A DNA stretch of 64,000 nucleotides, taken from the NCBI RefSeq assembly GCF_030463535.1, contig NC_132879.1, positions 31,294,133-31,358,132 of the forward strand, written 5' to 3'. This stretch comes from Salminus brasiliensis. Lineage: Eukaryota > Chordata > Actinopteri > Characiformes > Bryconidae. Position 1 is the stretch's first letter. The number at the start of each line of letters is the position of its first letter. The notes beneath the pieces were generated by a model. It made no database searches, was not told the DNA's origin, and saw only the letters and a program-made list of their open reading frames with translations. Of the stretch, positions 58,901 to 64,000 are shown piece after piece. The position numbers were made by a program, and so were the translations under genes.

Positions 58901-61900
58901 TTAAGGGATCAATCAACGCTTTAGAATTTCCTGTAATAAAGCCAGACCTTTTATTTTATGAACATTTCCTGAACATTTATGAAATATCTGTCACAGCCGA
59001 GCCCAACCTATTTTCCCATGTTACTGATTGTCTCATGAGCATGAGTGTGTTAGTGTGTTATTAAAAATGTGCCGTCTCTGCCTATAAGTCATCCACAGCC
59101 GAGACCTGCTAGCAACTCTGCATCTGCTGGTTGCCATGGTGAAGTGCTATCAGCCCAGCCTGCCTCTGCCCCTAAATGTCAGTGTGGAAGTCGTCTCATT
59201 AGAGGTGAACCTCATGAATATGCTAATGTATGGATATTAAAAGCAAATACATTGGTCAGATGATGTGAGCTGTAGAGGTTGATGTTGCTTAAATGAAGTT
59301 AGGCCCCTGATTAACTTTCACTGCTGAATTTCTAAACCACAGGTCAACAAAAGCGGGATCAAATCTGATAAGCAGATAGAATTCATCACACTGCAAAGGT
59401 ACAGCTAATTGAATCAGATTGTATTCTGAATATATGAATATATGAGTGTATAAATATGCTGTATATTGTTGCCGTCATGTCAAAACCTTGTACCATGTTT
59501 ATGACACCATTTAAAAATGCCAGCCTGTTTATACATGGTGTGAACACCATATAACCATATATATTCTTCTATAAAATTACCATTTTGGAGTTACAAGGTT
59601 TTATGACAGTGACAGTATGTTGTTGAATATCATGAGCTTTATAGTCACTCACATTTTTGCTCTGATTTCAGCGAGGATAAAAATGGAGGAGCTAATAGTA
59701 AGTCAAAGTGTTTTTAGCCTTTATTTCGTGACATGTCAGGAAATAGCTTTACCACTTTGCCCTTACTTTCTCTCTCTCTCTTTCTCTGACAGAAGAAGAC
59801 CCCATAGATGAGCTACTCAAACTTGATGCACACAAAATTGCCACAGTAAAGAAGGTAGGGCACCACTGTACTTCAGATACCACTCAAACTGTGAGACTAA
59901 AATGCCGTAGTTGTACAGTGAGCTGACTACTGACGTTATTTTTGTATCTGCAGGCCATTTTGCACTTTGTCAATAAGAACATGTCGCCACTGAGGCTGCA
60001 GGTTGCTGACGTTGAGCAACAGGTGAATAAATGTTCGTCATCCTACCAAAAGCAGCAAAATGCCGTGGGCTAGGTAGATTAAAACTGATCTTCTCACTCA
60101 TTCGTTTAGCATTAAATTCTCCTACAGTTTCCCCCTTGTTTTTTTCTATTCAGTAAAGTATTCTGGAATCTTCTAACGGTCATTTGTAGTGTGGTATTGT
60201 TTGGTTTAGCCCACATTCATTGAATGATATGACTGATCAATAAAAGCTCTACTTTAAAGCTCTTTTCAAATAACCAGCTCTGCTTAACTATTGATTCCAT
60301 TAATTAATTATTTTCGTACCGGTATTATGTGCACATACTGCATGATATTTGTATAATTAGTTTGCAGATGGTGTGTTCCTGCTTTTGCTGATTGGCCAAT
60401 TGGAGGAGTTCTTCATTCCACTCTATGAGTTCTACCTTTCTCCAGATGGCCACTCGGAGATGGTGAGGATCTTTTTTGTTCACCTTGTTTTGTTTTGAAT
60501 CACCTTTTTGTTATTCATACAGAAGTATCTCTTATTACATATATGTACAGTAGTTCAGCCTCACTGTCAGGAGGGGCTTAGCATCCCTTGTGTAATGCAA
60601 ACAATAACCTACAGGTAGTTGCCAGGCTTGGCAAAAGAAAGGAGAATGGATGTGCCCGGACCTGAATCAGGGATAGTACATTCTAAACATCCAATTCATC
60701 TATTTCTTGTCACTTTTTGTTTTTTGGAGTTCTTGTTCTTGTGGTTCTGTTCTTAAGTGATGTTACTGGGAGAAATTTGCTTCCACACCTGTGATATTGC
60801 ATCATTTCCGAATCTTTCAGAATTGTATCCATCCCAAGTTTCTATCTACCAATTATATTTAGCATCTGTTGGGATTACAATATGCCATTATTCAGAACCC
60901 CTGGAGCATGCCTATTGTTTTCTATTCATTTACAATGATCAATCTGCACCCACTCATAATAGTGCAAGAGACAGGCTGTGTGTTGGGACGACAGATGTCA
61001 AATCTAGCTGTGACAGCAAATATTCATTTAGCCCAAATGGACTGGCATCTGCACGCATTAACAGACTGACTATTCTTGGACCTTGGACTCTTTGACAACA
61101 TACGATTGTCTGCTGTTTAATCGGTAGTTCATTTAATCACAGTATCCATCGCATTGAAAGGTCACTGCTCATAACTCTTTTTTTATTTGATTCAATTCTG
61201 TCTAGCTTCACAATGTGACACTGGCTTTGGATCTCCTCAATGACAGAGAAATACAAGTGTCTGATGTTGACCCAGAAGGTGAGTGAGAAGCTACACTTTG
61301 CATATGCATCATTTAAATGTACTAATTTAACATGAAAAAATATCTGATTCATATGCAACCTGCTGACACATTTGTGTCAATTTAGAGAGTCATTGTTTTT
61401 ATATTATATATAAACATATTGGCACACAAAAACCATGTATCTCCGAAATGGCAGCTTTGCAGGAGGAGAGAAATCCTTCCTAACCTTTAACAGAAGTCAG
61501 TGTTAAACAATTTTTGTAAATTTTTTGTATAATTAAAAAGTACAAAATGTGATGGTACAAGGTCTACAAGGTCTTAATACTACAAGTGATAATACTATAC
61601 CTTTGAAGATTTTTTTAAATAAAAAATATGTCAGTATAACGTATTAACCATACCCCATGGCTATCGATCTCTTATTGCAACCTAAGGATTATTAAATATG
61701 TAATATTTATTTGATATTAGATCCATATAATGCTAAACGTAAACAAGAATAATCTAAATTCTCACACACATAATACAATGCACTTGGGCACATGTTCAGT
61801 GACACACCTGGAGTCATAGAGTTTTTGAATCATTTGCATCAACAATCATCCACCTACATCTAGGACAACCAGGTCCCGAGTAGCTCATATTGTCTTTGGG

Positions 61901-63534
61901 TCCTCCCTTGATCCCCAGTCTTCTCACAGCATTTCTTCTGGCTTCTTTTTTATAGTCATTTATTGTCATATAATGCCAAAGAACCTGAGAGCCTTGTAGA
62001 TTAATGACATTGCAAAGCCTCTGCATCCAACCACCCCTACCAATGGGCTTGAGGTTGTTGCAATTAACTGTGTGTGAATTTGTCTTGTGCAGTGACCAGT
62101 AGCTCATTTTGCTTTCTCAGCTGCAGCTGTGATACTGTTTGCTTTGGTTTCAGCAGCTCTATTGGCAAAAGTGTTGGTTATTGCTGGGCAGTGCTATTCA
62201 TGCTTAAGCATGTTGTGTTACATTAATCGGATAAAACCAGCTCAATTACACTTTGTTAGGAGAAGAGAATGGTATCTCTAAATTAGCAAATAAGGTTTGT
62301 ACATGTCATGTACAAATGCAGCATCCTAACCTGCATAAAATTGTGGATATACTTCAAAATGTCAACGTCATGGGTTGGAGGGGTAAGAAGAATAAGACAT
62401 CTAACTAAGATCTATATACTCAAATTTCCTACATTTTACAATATTTGGACACCTGCTCATTAATAGCTTTTTTTTTAACATTGGCATTACAAATTGAGAG
62501 TTTCTCCTGCTTTTGTTGGAATCTCTACTGTCCAGTGAGGACGTTTTACTAGATATTGGAGCATCCCTGTGAGGATTTGATTGCAGTCAAAAGAGCATTA
62601 GTAAGGTCAGGATATTGGATGATTACCATTCCACCTCATCCTCAACTTTCCTGCTCATCTCAAAAATACTGGTTGGAGCACCATCATTTGGGAGAACACA
62701 GCTCAATGCTGGGGGGCTTTATACCCCTGGAGCCTATGCCTGCCATTAGTAATGCCTCAGCAAAACAGCACAATACAACCAAAGGCACACATACATGCCA
62801 ACAAAACCAAATTTATCTCCCTGTTTCCAGTATAGATTTACATGATTGCTTTGCACTGTCATACCCATGAGCACTTCTGTGCAGAAAATGCAAGGCTAAT
62901 TGAGCTCGCTGGCTGTATGGAAACTGTTTAACTGGCTCTGGGATGTGTCATGAGGCAATTATACAGCATGTCAATGGCGAATGTGGGTTTGTACTCACTA
63001 TTGGAGTACATATGAATATACTGGCCCTGGTGTGCAGTTTGTGTGTATAATAACAATGCCTTTTACCAGAGAGATATAGAATAAGTCAGAAGCGTTTCGT
63101 TTGGGAATCACTCTTTCCTCAGATGTTGTGATTGTTTGCAATGATCTGCCTGGTCTCCAAGATGCCCCTGAGTTCTCTGTGCGACTTTGGGGGATAGAGT
63201 GAATAAAAAAGAACTAATAATGAGGATGATCTGTATGCTAATCTTGTACGCTGCTATATTGGTCTGCAGAAAGACATAGAATGAGAAACTGGACAGGATG
63301 GCACATGGGTGTGTATATTTATGTGTGTGCATATGCGCTTGATTGATTAACTGAGAGTCTTGGTCCACATGCTTGCTACATCTTTAGCATTCTGTTTGCA
63401 TGTTTATATGTGAATGTGTGCTTCTTCACTTTCAATGACTGTTTTTTTTCACCCTGACAGATATCGTGTCCCAGGATGTGTCCGCTACACTGAAAGTGTT
63501 GTATGCCCTGTTTAAGAAACATAAGAACAAGTAA
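55997..63534 (+). CDS. parvg: Gamma-parvin, 12 coding exons
   Basis: Exons: 55997-56039, 56174-56238, 57540-57642, 57781-57930, 59089-59204, 59343-59398, 59672-59697, 59793-59854, 59954-60022, 60361-60462, 61206-61278, 63461-63534. They join to 312 codons (human 331). Gamma-parvin is the blood-cell-enriched parvin; it binds integrin-linked kinase through CH2 and works in leukocyte adhesion and migration. Seen: CH1 with ILVEWINSTLKSEHIVV and SLEEDLYDGLVLHHLL, and LHLLVAMVKCYQP; CH2 with DPIDELLKLDAHKIATVKK, FADGVFLLLLIGQLEEFF and LKVLYALFKKHKNK. Exon lengths 103, 116, 62, 69, 102 and 73 are the same as in parvb, showing their common origin. The N-terminus (MDFEQGSEASASFQ) is short. HIVV and GLVLHHL point to PARVG rather than PARVA or PARVB. 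Confidence 0.94.
57943..59088. other. parvg intron 4
   Basis: AT-rich intron; no transposon or RNA gene recognised. Confidence 0.5.
60463..61205. other. parvg intron 10
   Basis: Contains two overlapping open frames (60757-61095, 60869-61069) that I cannot relate to any family and that carry no suitable splice sites. Treated as non-coding. Confidence 0.45.
61820..62110 (-). mobile_element. LINE ORF2 C-terminal fragment (GCRGF type)
   Basis: The minus strand, with a frameshift allowed, reads GCRGFAMSLIYKALRFFGI, then KKKPEEML. This is the same block as in the fragment at 22455-22765 but more decayed. It sits in the last parvg intron. Confidence 0.6.
62440..62765 (+). mobile_element. Non-autonomous repeat, same family as 40200-40500
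   Basis: Starts ATATTTGGACACCTGCTCAT. It continues with CTCCTGCTTTTGTTGGAATC, CTACTGTCCAGTGAGGACGT, GGAGCACCATCATTTGGGAG and CTCAATGCTGGGGGGCTTTA, a repeat well known from fish genomes. It yields a false 104-codon ORF at 62556-62870. Confidence 0.75.
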
Positions 63535-63988
63535 TCCACTGCCAGACCAATCTCCAGCCTCTACAGATTAAATTTCCTGTAAATGTCTGCCATGGGTTAA
63601 GCATCTCTTCATGTTAGAGGGCAGCTCTAATGTTCAGCTGACATTGTGAATGGCTTGAAAGCAGTTCAGTGGCAGTTGTCTAGACTGCAGGAGCATTAAT
63701 GAACACAAGAGACCATTTGACCGCTCGGCTCATTACGCAGATTGGATGTGGATGCTGACAGCATGTTCATTGCCATTCTCTCTTTCTGTAGACCTTCTAC
63801 TGCCCTGCATGTTCTCTTCACTGGGTTGCCATCCTTAACTGTCTTACTGTTTCGGATGAATTTGCCTCAAACACTCTCAGTTTAAGTATCAAATTTGTAA
63901 GATTTGTAAATTAGCAATGATGTCAGACACCATAGTCTGAATGTCACAGCTTGGAAGTCCTGTTAATTATTTACCTCCTGAAGAGAAA

Positions 63989-63994
63989 AATAAA
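63989..63994 (+). terminator. Poly(A) signal of parvg
   Basis: AATAAA at the right edge, about 455 nt past the stop codon. The intervening sequence has no other clear hexamer, so this probably ends the transcript. Confidence 0.55.
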
Positions 63995-64000
63995 ATGGAT

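Noticed and set aside
60757-61095. 112-codon open frame in parvg intron 10
   Set aside because: No recognisable domain, no splice signals in phase with parvg, and an overlapping frame of similar size in the same stretch.
62556-62870. 104-codon open frame in the last parvg intron
   Set aside because: It is a translation of an interspersed repeat that produces similar spurious proteins across fish genomes.

Overview
The window is vertebrate nuclear DNA, almost certainly from a teleost fish. It has short coding exons (20 to 250 bases) bounded by GT-AG splice sites, long AT-rich introns, many microsatellites, and fish-type repeats (Tc1-like remnants, tRNA-derived SINEs, LINE fragments, foldback MITEs). 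The repeat types resemble those of ostariophysan fishes, but that placement is inference. There is no prokaryotic organisation and no CRISPR or phage content.

Five protein genes can be read exon by exon. (1) 1038-8534, plus strand: the 3' part of a von Willebrand factor A domain protein 5A (VWA5A-like) gene whose 5' exons lie outside the window. (2) 10176-20676, minus strand: a complete VWA5A-like gene, convergent with the first. Seven consecutive exons have exactly the same lengths in the two copies, so they are an inverted duplicate pair. (3) 26507-34969, plus: hdac10, the polyamine deacetylase, 20 exons and 676 codons. (4) 36949-50014, plus: parvb (beta-parvin), 13 exons and 357 codons, with a probable second first exon at 41243-41282. 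(5) 55997-63534, plus: parvg (gamma-parvin), 12 exons and 312 codons. All splice joins listed were checked by hand for phase and for stop codons at the joins.

Region by region: 1-1037 is an AT microsatellite plus a Tc1-like remnant; 1038-8534 is VWA5A copy 1; 8535-10175 holds poly(A) signals and a SINE between the convergent genes; 10176-20945 is VWA5A copy 2 with a TATA box; 20946-26506 is repeat-rich and gene-free; then come hdac10, a spacer with a decayed Tc1-like element, parvb, a repeat-filled 6-kb spacer, and parvg ending close to the right edge.

Functionally, the two parvins act in the integrin-linked kinase/PINCH/parvin complex at focal adhesions and arose by duplication (several exons have identical lengths). 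HDAC10 deacetylates N8-acetylspermidine in the cytosol. VWA5A proteins combine a VIT and a VWA domain and their function is poorly known. The most unusual observations are a Met/Cys-rich linker in VWA5A copy 1 built from five phase-1 mini-exons (two of them a tandem exon duplication), a conserved GC-AG intron in both VWA5A copies, a Lys in the HDAC10 motif that narrows the active site, an alternative parvb first exon, and an intronic minisatellite in which most units carry an inverted CCAAT box and a GC box.
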